From positions 414,754 to 478,753 of the forward strand of contig OW569372.1 in NCBI GenBank assembly GCA_937625935.1: DNA of 64,000 nt, read 5' to 3'. Positions 1-10,477 of this stretch are shown piece after piece; positions within the stretch are counted from its first letter, which is position 1; every line of letters begins with the position of its first letter. Position numbers and translations under genes: made by a program. A model generated the notes under the pieces. It saw only the letters and a program-made list of their open reading frames with translations. It did no database searches and was not told the origin of the DNA. The DNA is from Tetramitus jugosus (Eukaryota; Heterolobosea; Eutetramitea; Acrasida; Vahlkampfiidae).

Positions 1-1
1 A

Positions 2-1252
2 CAGGAATTTGGATCAGGGATGAGAGATGATGTTCCTCTTAGGTTTTCATCTCGGGTTATCAAGACCAAAAATACGGCGAGTTTCGAGGACAAGAGTGAA
101 AAAGATAGATTTGGAAAAGGACAGTATTTAGCTGAACCAAATAACATAAGATCATCCTCTCCTTCCTGTGGTTATTCTACGAACCTAAATTCTCAGAGTT
201 TTGTTGACAATTACATCGAGTTAAATCAAGCACTTACTAGAGCCTGTTCTGCTTCGGAGCGCATTTTGCAAGAACTCAAACATAATCAAGTTAATTCTGG
301 TAGGTCTGACATTCCCAGATCAAGAAGATCAAGTGTTGTCGAAAAAGTGGACCAACCTCTCCAAGAGAAAGAAAATAACATTTCTTTGTCATCCAGACCT
401 AGAAGCAACTCTCAAACAGAACCAGAGTTTTTAGAGAGTTACTCTCCCAAACCAACCTCGCTCACAACCCCTAGAGTGTCTAAAAGCCAGACAGGACCCA
501 CAACAAAACCATTCGATGTTCTGAAGAGTGACACACAAGAGGAAAATTTTAGGCCCAACTTGTCTCATATTCATCCATGTATTGTATCAAACCAATTCGA
601 TAGCAGTCGAAATCTTTCTGTAGCGGAGGAGATGCACCCCTCAAGAATATATGGTCTCTCGGATCGAGATCAGCTCTGTAACATCTTAAGAAAAGCCGAT
701 CAAGCATTTAAACGATCTCGAACTCGGGTAGTTGATCCGTCAGATCTGAATGAAACATCGAAGTACTTAGAGAAAATGGAAGACCGAATGAAAAAAATTC
801 ATGGATATTTCAGCTCCATACAACAGTTAAATGAACTTCCTTTGAAATCCCTTTCGAGGGACGACAGGGTTGTCGATAAGATAACATCGAATTCAATCGA
901 TAGAACGAATAATGGAAGGTTCTTGGGCAATTTTGCCTATCCTTCTTCAATGGATGCTTACAAAAGAAACACCCCTTGTCCACCAAAACCATTGAAGAAA
1001 ACCGAGTTAAAACCAAAAGGATCGGATGAATTAACAAGTGAATGTTATCGGAAGTTTATAGAGTCAACTAGGGTTCAGAAGCAGAAGAGATCTGATTCTA
1101 CAACACAGGAACAAGTAATCAAAACTCCTGTCGAGATCCTGAACCAAAGAATAACGAATGAAGATGAAAAGAGTCAGAACGTTGTCACACTCAATGAAAA
1201 TGACAAGAGAGCTGTTCTTAACTTCATTCGTTCCAAAAGGAAAACAGATTAA
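2..1252 (+). CDS. Hypothetical disordered protein, 5' end outside the window
   Basis: The frame is open from base 2, so the ATG at 20 is probably not the true start and the gene likely begins upstream. The visible 416 or so residues are rich in Ser, Arg, Lys and Asn, with no recognisable domain. A short helical stretch lies near the middle (around residues 220-270 from the ATG at 20). The C-terminus is basic and ends in an NFIRSKRKTD-type tail. The stop codon is TAA in a TTAAAAC context. The next gene starts 81 bp downstream on the same strand with nothing obvious in between. It could be a cytoskeleton-associated or scaffold protein, but nothing in the sequence proves this. Confidence 0.6.
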   Translation, partial: QEFGSGMRDDVPLRFSSRVIKTKNTASFEDKSEKDRFGKGQYLAEPNNIRSSSPSCGYSTNLNSQSFVDNYIELNQALTRACSASERILQELKHNQVNSGRSDIPRSRRSSVVEKVDQPLQEKENNISLSSRPRSNSQTEPEFLESYSPKPTSLTTPRVSKSQTGPTTKPFDVLKSDTQEENFRPNLSHIHPCIVSNQFDSSRNLSVAEEMHPSRIYGLSDRDQLCNILRKADQAFKRSRTRVVDPSDLNETSKYLEKMEDRMKKIHGYFSSIQQLNELPLKSLSRDDRVVDKITSNSIDRTNNGRFLGNFAYPSSMDAYKRNTPCPPKPLKKTELKPKGSDELTSECYRKFIESTRVQKQKRSDSTTQEQVIKTPVEILNQRITNEDEKSQNVVTLNENDKRAVLNFIRSKRKTD

Positions 1253-1333
1253 AACTTTGAAGCAGTAACATCGCCAAAACACACTTGACCGAAAAAGGTT
1301 TCTCATGTCGGAGTAGTACTGTACTACAACCCG

Positions 1334-3097
1334 ATGAAAAGAAATAAATCAGAACTCAATGCACAACCTAGTGTTAGGAGTTCTTCGATGATCTACACTC
1401 TGAGAAGAATGGACGGAACTGGTCAAAATCCTCCCCAAGTGATCCAAAAAACAATTGTCAGAAGTTACTCAACCAGAACTCACTCGTCTAGTATCAAAGT
1501 AGCGACTCGGGTGATGAAGGTGCATGAGGTGGGGAATTATAATCTGTCTGAACGAAGAGAACAACTTCAAAGAGACAAGGAGGAAGAACCCAGCGACTCA
1601 CAGGGAAGTCTAGGTACTAAGAAGAATAGAGAACCAGAGAAATTGACAAGGAGGTTGCTATCATCCAACAAAACTGTACATTCTCCTCGATGGTTGAAGA
1701 ATACACTATCAGAAAGTTCATTAAGTCTTTCTAGCCAGAGGAGACCATCATCAGCTCTTCCTTATGGTAGAGGTACACATGGATTTGAACAACGACCACA
1801 ATCTGCTCCTTCGGGGATGGCTAACCAACCATGGGTGGGGATTCGGGATATGACTCCCCTTCAGAAGAATAGGTACTTAATAGCACTCGAGAAAGAAAAT
1901 TCTTCTAAGACAACAATTGAGATGGAAGAAAAACCGAGACACAAAGAAAAGAAGCAGATCATTCGAGAGAGATATTCTCCAGAATCCCATTATGTGCTCT
2001 ATGATGAGGAGAATATTCCGATGGCATCTAACTGGGAGAATCCGAATAAGTTTTTATTTTCTGACATGCCAGACCGTGCAAAACTAACATCTATGGAACA
2101 GATAGAGTATGATACTCTAGCAGCGACGAACTTATTGCGGACTAGACCGGGTGCCTTTGCTCAAATGTTGGGAATGCTGAAGGAGTTTTACTCCTCTGAT
2201 GGAACAGAGTTTCGAGCACCTGGACTCAACTCGCTTGTCAAGCCGGGTGGATTAGCGGATCTTGAGGATTGTATAGAATATTTGAAGAATCAAACACCAG
2301 TCCCACCATTAGTTTACTCAAAAGCTCTATCTCTAGCCTGTCGAGATTTTGCAGAGGATTCGGACAAAAATGGATTGAGGGGTAACAATGGTCTAAACCA
2401 ATCTGTTTTTTCTAGATGCGAGAAGTATGGGAAGCCTGCTAGTGGGGATGGTGGGGAAAACATAACCTATGGAGAAAACACTGGGATAGGAACTGTCATT
2501 GACCTAGTGCTCCAAGGAAATCACCGCACAGAATTATTCGTGAACCAGTACAAAATGATGGGAATAGGTTGTGTGCAACATTCAAACTCCAAGAATATCT
2601 GTGTTTGTGCTTTTGCATCTTCTTTCATTGATCGAGTAAAAAGGAGTGATGAGAAAAGAAGCAAAATTCCAAAGGGAATTTCTCCTCAGTATACTGGACC
2701 CTTAGTACCTCCGATCATATCTTCAAGCAACTGGTCGAAAGTAAATCTATTGGCTTTTGAAACTATCATCGCTTCGTTGGGCTCGAGGAAGAAAGAACTT
2801 AAGACCAAGAAAGTCAAGGGCCCTACGATGTTGAGAAAAACTGCGATCAGTGCAGTTCATCCTCTGACTGGTAAACTTGAGGCAGGGCCACGAGTGGACT
2901 TTGTATTCCAATTGTCTGGCGAATGTTCAGTAGAGAGGTACATTTTGTTCAACAATGGAAAGCCGTATCCCTTCCGACTTCAGCTTCCGAAATACTTAAC
3001 TCTAACTCTCAAGAGTCTAGAACGACCAAGTGTAACTATATCTGAACAAGTAGATTCAACACAATTGATTCCCGTACTCGAGTATCAAGTAGAATAA
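1334..3097 (+). CDS. CAP/SCP-domain protein (intracellular, long N-terminal extension)
   Basis: 587 residues from an ATG. Residues about 1-250 are basic and Ser-rich, look disordered, and lack a signal peptide. Residues about 253-435 match the CAP (SCP/PR-1/antigen 5) fold: an AATNLLRTRPGAFAQML helix, then PPLVYSKALSLACRDFAED, a GGENITYGEN turn with the conserved Glu, and an HRTELFVNQYKMMGIGC strand-helix. The last 150 residues are a separate beta-rich region. Most CAP proteins are secreted, so the missing leader suggests a cytoplasmic role like the GAPR-1 class; that is inference. The stop codon sits inside GAATAAAC, so it overlaps a canonical poly(A) signal. The closest same-strand neighbour starts about 100 bp downstream. 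Confidence 0.8.
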   Translation: MKRNKSELNAQPSVRSSSMIYTLRRMDGTGQNPPQVIQKTIVRSYSTRTHSSSIKVATRVMKVHEVGNYNLSERREQLQRDKEEEPSDSQGSLGTKKNREPEKLTRRLLSSNKTVHSPRWLKNTLSESSLSLSSQRRPSSALPYGRGTHGFEQRPQSAPSGMANQPWVGIRDMTPLQKNRYLIALEKENSSKTTIEMEEKPRHKEKKQIIRERYSPESHYVLYDEENIPMASNWENPNKFLFSDMPDRAKLTSMEQIEYDTLAATNLLRTRPGAFAQMLGMLKEFYSSDGTEFRAPGLNSLVKPGGLADLEDCIEYLKNQTPVPPLVYSKALSLACRDFAEDSDKNGLRGNNGLNQSVFSRCEKYGKPASGDGGENITYGENTGIGTVIDLVLQGNHRTELFVNQYKMMGIGCVQHSNSKNICVCAFASSFIDRVKRSDEKRSKIPKGISPQYTGPLVPPIISSSNWSKVNLLAFETIIASLGSRKKELKTKKVKGPTMLRKTAISAVHPLTGKLEAGPRVDFVFQLSGECSVERYILFNNGKPYPFRLQLPKYLTLTLKSLERPSVTISEQVDSTQLIPVLEYQVE

Positions 3098-3197
3098 ACC
3101 GTTACTGCTAAAGCAAACCGTTTTGGGCGCCAAGTGTTCGGCCAATTACTTACAGGCCACCCATGGGGATAATCTCAAAAAACAACTGACGAGAGAA

Positions 3198-5365
3198 ATG
3201 GATGATTTGTTGAGCTCTAGGATCTCAAGGTCTCATATTACTAGACCAATATATCCGAGAAGGACTCCCATCATCCCAATTACACTTAGTCAGCACCAAA
3301 ATGGCTTAACTGCGGAAAACTACCCCATGGCATCCGTTTTTGATTCCTCTGCATCTCCTACATCTCCACAGAATCCAGAACTTGGCATCCAGAACAAAAG
3401 CATGAACAGTTCAGCCGATTCTCCTACTATTCTTCAATTCAATAATCACATTGACGAAATCTTCAAGTGTTTTATTTGTTTGGGTAAGGCAGAGAATCCT
3501 CACTTGTGTCCTTACTGCTCTAAAATGGTGTGCTATGATTGCATAAAGGTATGGTCAAAATCTCGAATGATCAACAGAAGGTGGCTGTTCATATTAACTT
3601 TCTATTATAGAGGTGGCTCATGGATCAGAAGAAATCATTTTGTCCCCACTGTCGTGCAAATGTTAGAGTATCCCAGTTAGTCAACTGTAGATTTGTTGCA
3701 GAAATCTCCCAAGAAATTGACAAGCTCACAAACCAACGCAAACATAAGAAAGAAGCTGATAAAAAGTTATCAATAGTGGATTCGTGTCTAGTTCACTCTT
3801 TAGCATTGGGATACTACTGTGAGACTTGTAAGGAAGCTATATGCAGCGATTGTGCAATGTTCGATGAACAACACAAGAACCATTCTTTCAAGAAAATTAC
3901 CGAAGTGTATCAACAACACTTGCAAGTAGTGAAGGCTGATTGTGAATTACTGGGAGCTAGGTTAACTCTCCTTCGAAAATATCTTAGAGAGATAGATTCA
4001 AACATTCATTCCTTGAACAAATCAAAGAACGACAAAGCGAAAGAGATGGACAAGGTGGTGAGGGAGATGAAAGATAGACTTGACTCTCAACTCAAAGACA
4101 AGATTAACTCCTCTCAATCTCTCAGAAGTTCAATATCTGATGAAGTGGATTTGTTAGATAAGATGCACTCTGAGCTTCAGAGACAGATTGGACAAAGTTC
4201 TCAGAGTATGTTGATTGCAAAAACTGACGAGATTAGAAGAATGATTAAGGAGGTGAACGAACAAGAGCCCATTCCTTATTCGACGCTTCAACTACAAGCA
4301 GATTTTTCTTCTGAACTAGTCCCAGATTATGATGAAGGAATTTTCGAAGTGAAGAACTTTTCTTGTTTGGGACTTTCTGATATCGTCTATTCAGATCCTC
4401 TCTACGTGAATGGGTTAACATGGAGACTAAAAGTTTATCCCTGCGGAACAGGAATGGCTCAAGGAACATTCATCTCGGTTTTCTTGGAGATGGTTAAGGG
4501 ATTGAGAAATCCAACTAGATATGAGTATAAGGTCGAAATGATCAACTTTATTGATCCCAAACGGAGTATCCTCAGAGAATTTTCTTCGGTGTTCGAAACT
4601 GGTGAATGTTGGGGTTACAATCGATTTTGTAAGAATGAACAGATAAGGAGTGAAGGATTTGTATGTCCCGTGAATGACACTGTCAAATTTAAGTTCTTTG
4701 TTCGTCCACCGAGTTACTATCAGAGATGTTTAGAGCAGAAAAGATACATTCGAAACTTGAAGGATTCACGTCATAAACTCCAAGAGTTAGTTGAGGATTT
4801 AAGGATAAAGCTGGAGGAAGCTGTATCCAAAGAGTCCACCAGAGAAGACGAAACTCGACAACATTCAATAACAACAAGCTACTCCAATAGTGATGAGGAT
4901 GAAGGAGACGTATTTCAAAACTCTGAGGGGAACTCTGACTGTGAGGAAACAAGTGAAGTGAACACTCGAGAGCAATTCTCAGAAGACAGCCCGACTAGGG
5001 GGCAAGCACTACAGAACAGAATAATGAAATTCGAGAGATCCACATTAAGAAATACTGATGTGGCATGCTCCCCCATCGAAAAAACTTCTGACATTGATCA
5101 ATCATTACTGGATGTCCCACAAACGTGGTTAGCCAAGCTGGAACAGGAAAAGAAATTCGATGGACAAATCTTCTTGACGGACGCAACAGGTGAGAGCAGC
5201 GAACACTTTGTATTTGGATTAGATAACAATCAAAATCAAACTGACTACATTGTTCCTATTCGATCGCTATTCTCAGATGCCTCTGAGGAATCGAATGACC
5301 AGTGGACAAGTGCTGTTGATTCAACTCAAACTCATTTTGAAGTCGAACTACAGACCATCGAATAG
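3198..5365 (+). CDS. TRIM37-like E3 ubiquitin ligase (RING, B-box, coiled coil, MATH)
   Basis: Two exons joined across a 62-nt intron at 3549-3610 (GTATGG...TATAG), about 701 residues. The junction restores a continuous RING: CFICLGKAENPHLCPYC, then CYDCIK, then RWLMDQKKSFCPHC. A B-box follows at about residues 173-215 (CLVH, CETC, CSDC, HKNH), then a coiled coil to about 335 and a MATH domain at about 360-485 with the ELVPDYDEGIFEVKNFS entry and an ECWGYNRF core. This order and these motifs are those of TRIM37, a ligase linked to peroxisome import and centriole control in animals. The tail is acidic and Ser-rich. I chose the ATG at 3198. The open frame reaches back to a TTG at 3123, but no upstream ATG is in frame. 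It ends 3 bp from the convergent Dicer-like gene. Confidence 0.9.
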
Positions 5366-5368
5366 ATT

Positions 5369-8284
5369 CTATTCTTCTGCTTCATTTTCATCACTTTCTT
5401 CATCACTGATCAGAATCGCATTTCCGTCTTGAGATGAAGACACTGGTATTTGAGTGGTGTTGGTTGTCGTTTTCTTCACCCACGTGTTGATTCCAGACAC
5501 TCCCTTCAGTATCTTGGTAGCAATAAGCTCGTCATCAGCCTTGTTTGACAACAATCGCAATACTTCCTCTAAGTGTGCCATAGTTTGACCTCTTTTGGAA
5601 TTGCTAGACAAAGCTGATGCAATCCGTTTCTGAAGAGTATCTATCTTGTTTTGAACAGTTGCAAGCTGTTTGTTGGAAGCACTGTACCGACGCGAGAGAG
5701 AATCTTTGAACGTACTCAAATCAACGTGATCGTCCGGTGTATCGATAGGAGTAGGAGTAGGCTTTGATGTCGTACTGAGAGCTTCTCTTCCTTCAAGAGT
5801 GAAAATTTTGTGAATAAATCGATCACCAACATCACACTCCGTGCCATTATTGAACACCGTCAATCCTCCATCAATAAATAACAGACCAACAATAATGAAT
5901 AAGAGATGCTTCTTGTTCTGCACAGCGACACCCAACTGATGAGGGAAGAGCTTCGCATGACTCAGCTTCTTCATGATTTCCTCTCTCTGAATCGTCAATG
6001 AGCCAATTATGAGAGAAACGGTAGGTCTGCAAAAGACGTGTAATGCCAGCACTAATTTTACAATCGCACGCCCAACTCGATAAACGTTGTTGCGGTCCAT
6101 AGATACTTCAGATCGATATAAGCAGCGAGACACTATGGACTTGCTCTTGAACTGGTAATTCAGAAATTGTTGTAACATTAAAATTTTCTTATCATCTTGT
6201 GTTACACTGGGACCACTTGTTCTAATCTTTCGAACTGATTCTTTGAATATGACCTTCTCACAAAAGTCAAGTACACTATTCAAATCACCTTTTCGATCAA
6301 TAAAAATGGCACCTGTCAGTGCCTCGACTGCATCGGCAATATGCTTTTGGGTAATAGTGATAGCACTCATCATATATGATTCCAAGCCGATCGCCTTACC
6401 TAGAGTGGCCAAGTTGTTGTTTGTCACTAACTTTGACATTCGCTTTTCGGTATCCTGGTAATCTTTGCTATAAAAGTAGATGGCATTTGCCACATCAAGC
6501 ACTGAGTCTCCCAGGAATTCTAAACGCTCATTACCAATGAACCTGTTGCCATGAAACAACGCAAATGAGTCGTGCATCAAACATTGCCGCAACAAAAATG
6601 GATTCTCAAATTGAATTTGTAACTTTTGTTCGAGCGTTTGCAATGACTTCAAGTGTCGAACAATGGATTCATTAAACTCCTGTATAAAGTTGCGTCGCTC
6701 CATAATCTTCATCACTCCCGATGCAAAAGGAGTACAATACAGTTGATCACACGGTATCATTACAATTCCATCATTGTGGATCTTCTCCAATCCTTTTCTT
6801 CTCGTCTTTTCTCCTGCCAATATGGCTCTCAAATAAGTGGCCAAATAATCTTTGTTGGAATGCCTCAGAGTTGAAACAGAGGAAATATATTTGACCTCAG
6901 AACAACCAGCGAGCCAGTTTGTCTTAGATGACAAGAACAAATCAAGAAATTCAACAAGATAGAGTTTGTTTGTCTTTTTGTGAACAAACACACAATCTTC
7001 AAACATGAGAGACAGCGTTGTGTAGTCACTTGACACCACCTTTTTCTCAAGCATGTAAGAAGACAGGGATGACAATGAAATCTTTGATGTATTCAACTGA
7101 TCCTGAACAAACGTACTCAACGTATCCGTACAAGTCATATCGTGATCTCTGCGATTCACTGACATCATACTCTTCATGCACTGAAACAATTGATCAAATG
7201 AAAAATTGCCTCCGTCCTGTTCGCGTGCCACTTGTTGAGTTTCCTCTGTCAATTTACTCGACAACAACGATGCATCTCTCATTGGAAACAGCAAAAATCG
7301 ACCAGAAATATCCTGGTTGACCACCGAGTTACTAATCATGGCATACTCTCTTCTGCTGCTGCTACCACTCTTGTGGTTGCTGCCATGATTGTCACTTGAT
7401 GCAGCAGAAGAAGAAGAAGAAGTATTATTATTGACTGCCAACAACTCTGATTCATACCAATTCATCAAGCATCGTATATCACTCTCATTCATATCGACCT
7501 TGAACAAGAAAACAGGAGAAACAAATGTACCTCTCTGTTGCAAATCTGTTCGTTCCATCAAATCATGCACATGAAATGGACAGAATGGAAACGGTCTCTG
7601 CAAATCATAAAAACTGAACAAGAGAACTGAATTGAAATAATTGTTCTTGTGATTGGCAAGTGCATTCGTCTGGTGCATGATGCACTTTAGTTCATACACA
7701 TACATTTCATCTTGTATGATCACTACGCTATCAGTACGAGTGTGACTACTATGATTATCATTTCTATTGCTATGATTATTATTATTACTAGCAGCAGTTG
7801 TAGTTGCTGTAGTAGTAGTCGCAGAAGAACTAGTTGTTGACGTGCTAGTGGCAGTAGGAGTAGCTGTGGCAGTAAGAGGTGGAGGAGTACTTGATGAAGG
7901 TGGTGGTGTGGTGATCGTAGTAGTAGTCGCAGCACTTGTGTTTCTATTCTTGTTGTTAATGTTATTGTGTTGTTGTTGTTGTTGCAAGTTTCTGAAGAGT
8001 GAACCTGTGGGGAAGCGATTGTTGCTGGAATAACGAATAAAATTCAACAAATTTTGGTCTTCTGCGCAGTGATCATTACTATTGTTATTGTTGCTGTTGT
8101 TATCGCTCGAAGGAGCCTTTTGATTGTTGTTATTGTTGTTATTGTTGGTGTCATGCGAAAGCTTTTGTCTCTTGGAGGATTGTTGTTGCTGTTCTTGGTC
8201 TTGTTGGTGTTGGTGTTGTTGGAGAGCTACATTGGTGTTTGATGACAACACTTCTTGCTCCTCCTGAGCTCGTTTCCTTCTCAT
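5369..8284 (-). CDS. Dicer-like RNase III protein without helicase; second RNase III domain degenerate
   Basis: 971 residues. The first about 180 are Gln/Asn/Ser/Thr homopolymers. Residues about 190-560 resemble a Dicer platform/PAZ/connector region: the run IMIPCDQLYCTPFASGVMKI resembles the Dicer connector just before the catalytic core. RNase III domain 1 (about 565-690) has an intact signature NERLEFLGDSVLD and an intact second acidic cluster IADAVEALTGAIF, so it should bind metal and cut. A second RNase III-like repeat (about 700-810) keeps the fold pattern but has VGRAIVKL and IIVGLLFIDGG where the acidic residues should be. There is no DExD/H helicase and no clear dsRNA-binding domain. 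It is divergent from the next gene by 74 bp. A role in small-RNA production is inferred from the family. Confidence 0.82.
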   Translation of the reverse strand: MRRKRAQEEQEVLSSNTNVALQQHQHQQDQEQQQQSSKRQKLSHDTNNNNNNNNQKAPSSDNNSNNNNSNDHCAEDQNLLNFIRYSSNNRFPTGSLFRNLQQQQQHNNINNKNRNTSAATTTTITTPPPSSSTPPPLTATATPTATSTSTTSSSATTTTATTTAASNNNNHSNRNDNHSSHTRTDSVVIIQDEMYVYELKCIMHQTNALANHKNNYFNSVLLFSFYDLQRPFPFCPFHVHDLMERTDLQQRGTFVSPVFLFKVDMNESDIRCLMNWYESELLAVNNNTSSSSSAASSDNHGSNHKSGSSSRREYAMISNSVVNQDISGRFLLFPMRDASLLSSKLTEETQQVAREQDGGNFSFDQLFQCMKSMMSVNRRDHDMTCTDTLSTFVQDQLNTSKISLSSLSSYMLEKKVVSSDYTTLSLMFEDCVFVHKKTNKLYLVEFLDLFLSSKTNWLAGCSEVKYISSVSTLRHSNKDYLATYLRAILAGEKTRRKGLEKIHNDGIVMIPCDQLYCTPFASGVMKIMERRNFIQEFNESIVRHLKSLQTLEQKLQIQFENPFLLRQCLMHDSFALFHGNRFIGNERLEFLGDSVLDVANAIYFYSKDYQDTEKRMSKLVTNNNLATLGKAIGLESYMMSAITITQKHIADAVEALTGAIFIDRKGDLNSVLDFCEKVIFKESVRKIRTSGPSVTQDDKKILMLQQFLNYQFKSKSIVSRCLYRSEVSMDRNNVYRVGRAIVKLVLALHVFCRPTVSLIIGSLTIQREEIMKKLSHAKLFPHQLGVAVQNKKHLLFIIVGLLFIDGGLTVFNNGTECDVGDRFIHKIFTLEGREALSTTSKPTPTPIDTPDDHVDLSTFKDSLSRRYSASNKQLATVQNKIDTLQKRIASALSSNSKRGQTMAHLEEVLRLLSNKADDELIATKILKGVSGINTWVKKTTTNTTQIPVSSSQDGNAILISDEESDENEAEE

Positions 8285-8358
8285 TTTTGTGTGAAAGCTT
8301 TTGGTGATTTAGAAAAAAGTCGAACACAGGGAGAAAATCGGTAAACAAGAAAAAAAAC

Positions 8359-9039
8359 ATGTTGAAACTTCAATCAATCAAGCACAACAAGATTGTGCGG
8401 ACATGCTTGGCACTTGGACACAGTAGCACTCATCGAGTACTACCATCGACTTCTATAATGTTGCGATCCATGTCACTCATGGCCAAGAACCAGAACACAT
8501 CCAACTTTACACAGGAACAAAAACAAAGAATTCTCGAGGATTCCAAGCGTGCTCTTGATCGCGAAAAGAAACGATTTGAGCGGGAAACGGGGAAACCGTA
8601 CGACACTACGGCCGCAGCGGGTGAGAACAATTCGAACCAGAACAACAAGCGAAAGTTTTCAAAGGGAACTTTGCTTGCGATAGCTCTCTTGTTCCTATCT
8701 ATCGCATGTATTTCATATCTGGCTGACTTGAGACAAGACTCCAACGAGTTAGCTCAAACAGAGGAACAACAAAAGCAACAAAGGAAAAGAATGATGTCTC
8801 AACAGGAACAAGAACAAAAGCACTCAAACGATGTAGCTCAATCACTGCAGCACAAGCTCTTGTCGACAGTGGACAAGATTAGTGAACGGAGAGAAATGGA
8901 AAAGCAACAGGAGAAGCCACCTGTCCAAACATTGGATGAATATAGAAATTCGTTTGCCGGCAGAATGTTTGAACATGTTGAATCATTCAAGGAGAAGATT
9001 ACTGGACTAAGTATTGGGGACAAGAAGAAGGAGGAATAA
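8359..9039 (+). CDS. Small single-pass membrane protein, probably mitochondrial
   Basis: 226 residues. The first about 40 are basic, hydroxylated and free of acidic residues, as in a mitochondrial targeting sequence. One hydrophobic segment at about residues 97-117 (GTLLAIALLFLSIACISYL) is a clear membrane helix. It is followed by a Gln/Glu/Lys-rich coiled coil. I recognise no family. A single-spanning inner-membrane assembly or scaffold factor would fit this shape, but that is inference only. The stop codon is inside GAATAAAC, overlapping a poly(A) signal. It shares a 74-bp divergent promoter region with the Dicer-like gene on the other strand. Confidence 0.7.
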   Translation: MLKLQSIKHNKIVRTCLALGHSSTHRVLPSTSIMLRSMSLMAKNQNTSNFTQEQKQRILEDSKRALDREKKRFERETGKPYDTTAAAGENNSNQNNKRKFSKGTLLAIALLFLSIACISYLADLRQDSNELAQTEEQQKQQRKRMMSQQEQEQKHSNDVAQSLQHKLLSTVDKISERREMEKQQEKPPVQTLDEYRNSFAGRMFEHVESFKEKITGLSIGDKKKEE

Positions 9040-9491
9040 ACCATGCGTCCTCGCGGGGAATTCCTATGATTGTTTGTCAACACTAATTACTTTCATTGCT
9101 CTCTAGTGTGGAAACTTCAACTTGCTAGCTTTTGAAGAGACCGAACTGGTGCTTTTTCTTTCACCTAGCTCTCATTCTTATCGCTTCTCAGTTTCTATGC
9201 TAGTTTGTGATGTTCGGGTTGACTTGGTCTTCGTCTTCATCCCAGACATGTTGTTCGTACAATGTAATCCCTATTTCTTCCTCGTTCACTTTTGTGCTAT
9301 CCTCTTCAGGTTCCAGTAATTGAATCTTGCAATAAGATATCGATCGGTTTTCATGACAAAAAACAAATTTGTTCCGAGACACAAGCGAGTTCCAAGACCA
9401 TGTAGATGTGGTAGAGGTTCATGAACATCACAAGTATAGCATAGACAAAACCTTACACAAACGCCGAGTGTATCCAATGCAGGAGAAGTAT
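9040..9491. other. Convergent intergenic stretch with unresolved coding-like frames
   Basis: Between the membrane-protein gene and the end of the F-box/Arf-like gene. The minus strand from about 9500 to 9200 holds two overlapping open frames of protein-like composition, for example YCKIQLLEPEEDS followed by an acidic tail WDEDEDQVNPNITN. I could not join them to the upstream gene with a frame-consistent splice. They may be an extra exon, a decayed gene or chance. Confidence 0.3.
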
Positions 9492-10477
9492 TCAACTCAA
9501 CATACATCTAGATTTTCTATTTACTCGTTGCATTAACAAGTCTTGTCCGTCTTTAATCGCCACTCGCGGCTGACATGAGTAAAAACGTCTCAGTATCATG
9601 TCAGTCATGACCGTAGCGTTATCAGGTGTCAACTCAAGGTACTCCAAAGGTAAAATATCGAACACGTGGGCACAATCCTGGAGGAACCTTGATTTAGAAA
9701 TAGGTGCAGCTTCGCACCAGACACCAACTCCAACAATCAACACACCCTTACATAATTCAAGATTTAACTTTGGGATACTCTCCAGGAGTGCAACCAACGC
9801 TCTAGACAAAGAATTGGAACTGTACGAATTAGTAATGGGATAGCTGTCTTCATTCCATGCATGCCTCGTGTCTACTGTGATCACTAAGCATTGAACTTCA
9901 CGATAGTAAGATCTTGGAATCACATGATTCGTTACCCGACCGACAATCCACATTAGAATTACCAAGTTCGGAATCCTCTTTGGTTCTCTGGAGGCCAGAC
10001 TTAAGAGCCTATAATGAATACCCACATGCATGCATGGTTCACCATCTGGAGGTATATCAAGTTGTCTTTTGCCCAACGCGTGGATCACTGATAGATTCAG
10101 TTGACTGTCGCACACACCAAACATTACTCTTGGCTTTAAACAAGCGCCTCCTCGAATAGGGATTCGACTGGATCGAATGGAAATCGAGGAAACCGTCTGA
10201 AGTTCCATTCGTAATCTCTCATCGCATCACAACAACCATTTTGACCATGGTCTGCACGTGATGTTGTGGTTTGTAGTAATTTAGGTCGGCTCGTGAATCC
10301 TCCTTGGATAATGCAGGCCCAATCTCTCTTCAGGAGCGCTGTCCACAAGTGTTGATTGCATCTGACCTTGTCATAGGCAATGGAATGAGTCTGGGAGTAG
10401 TGACACACATCAGGCACTGGAAGGAAGAGCAAAATCTGAAATTGTTCATCCCAGCTGAGACAATGATCTATTGGCAT
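9492..10477 (-). CDS. F-box protein fused to a degenerate Arf-like GTPase domain
   Basis: Two frames must be joined. The best fit is a 65-nt intron at 10129-10193 (GTTTCC...CCAAG), giving about 306 residues, but both splice sites are non-consensus here and a frameshift is possible. The N-terminus is F-box-like (DEQFQILLFLPVPDVCHYSQ, then an LWTALLKRDW helix). The rest aligns by pattern to Arf-family GTPases: RVMFGVCD at beta-1, RIPNLVILMWIVG at the switch 2 region, then YYREVQCLVITVDT, GVLIVGVGVW and a final helix. The P-loop GKT, the DxxG and the NKxD motifs are all missing, so it should not bind GTP normally. It ends in CMLS, which resembles a CaaX box. However, a GTATGT donor overlaps that tail, so a further exon could replace it. 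The start is the first ATG of a frame that stays open upstream. Confidence 0.6.

Noticed and set aside
3123-3140. MGAKCS, a perfect N-myristoylation pattern at the start of the TRIM37-like frame
   Set aside because: The first codon is TTG, so the Met is not real; the nearest ATG is at 3198.
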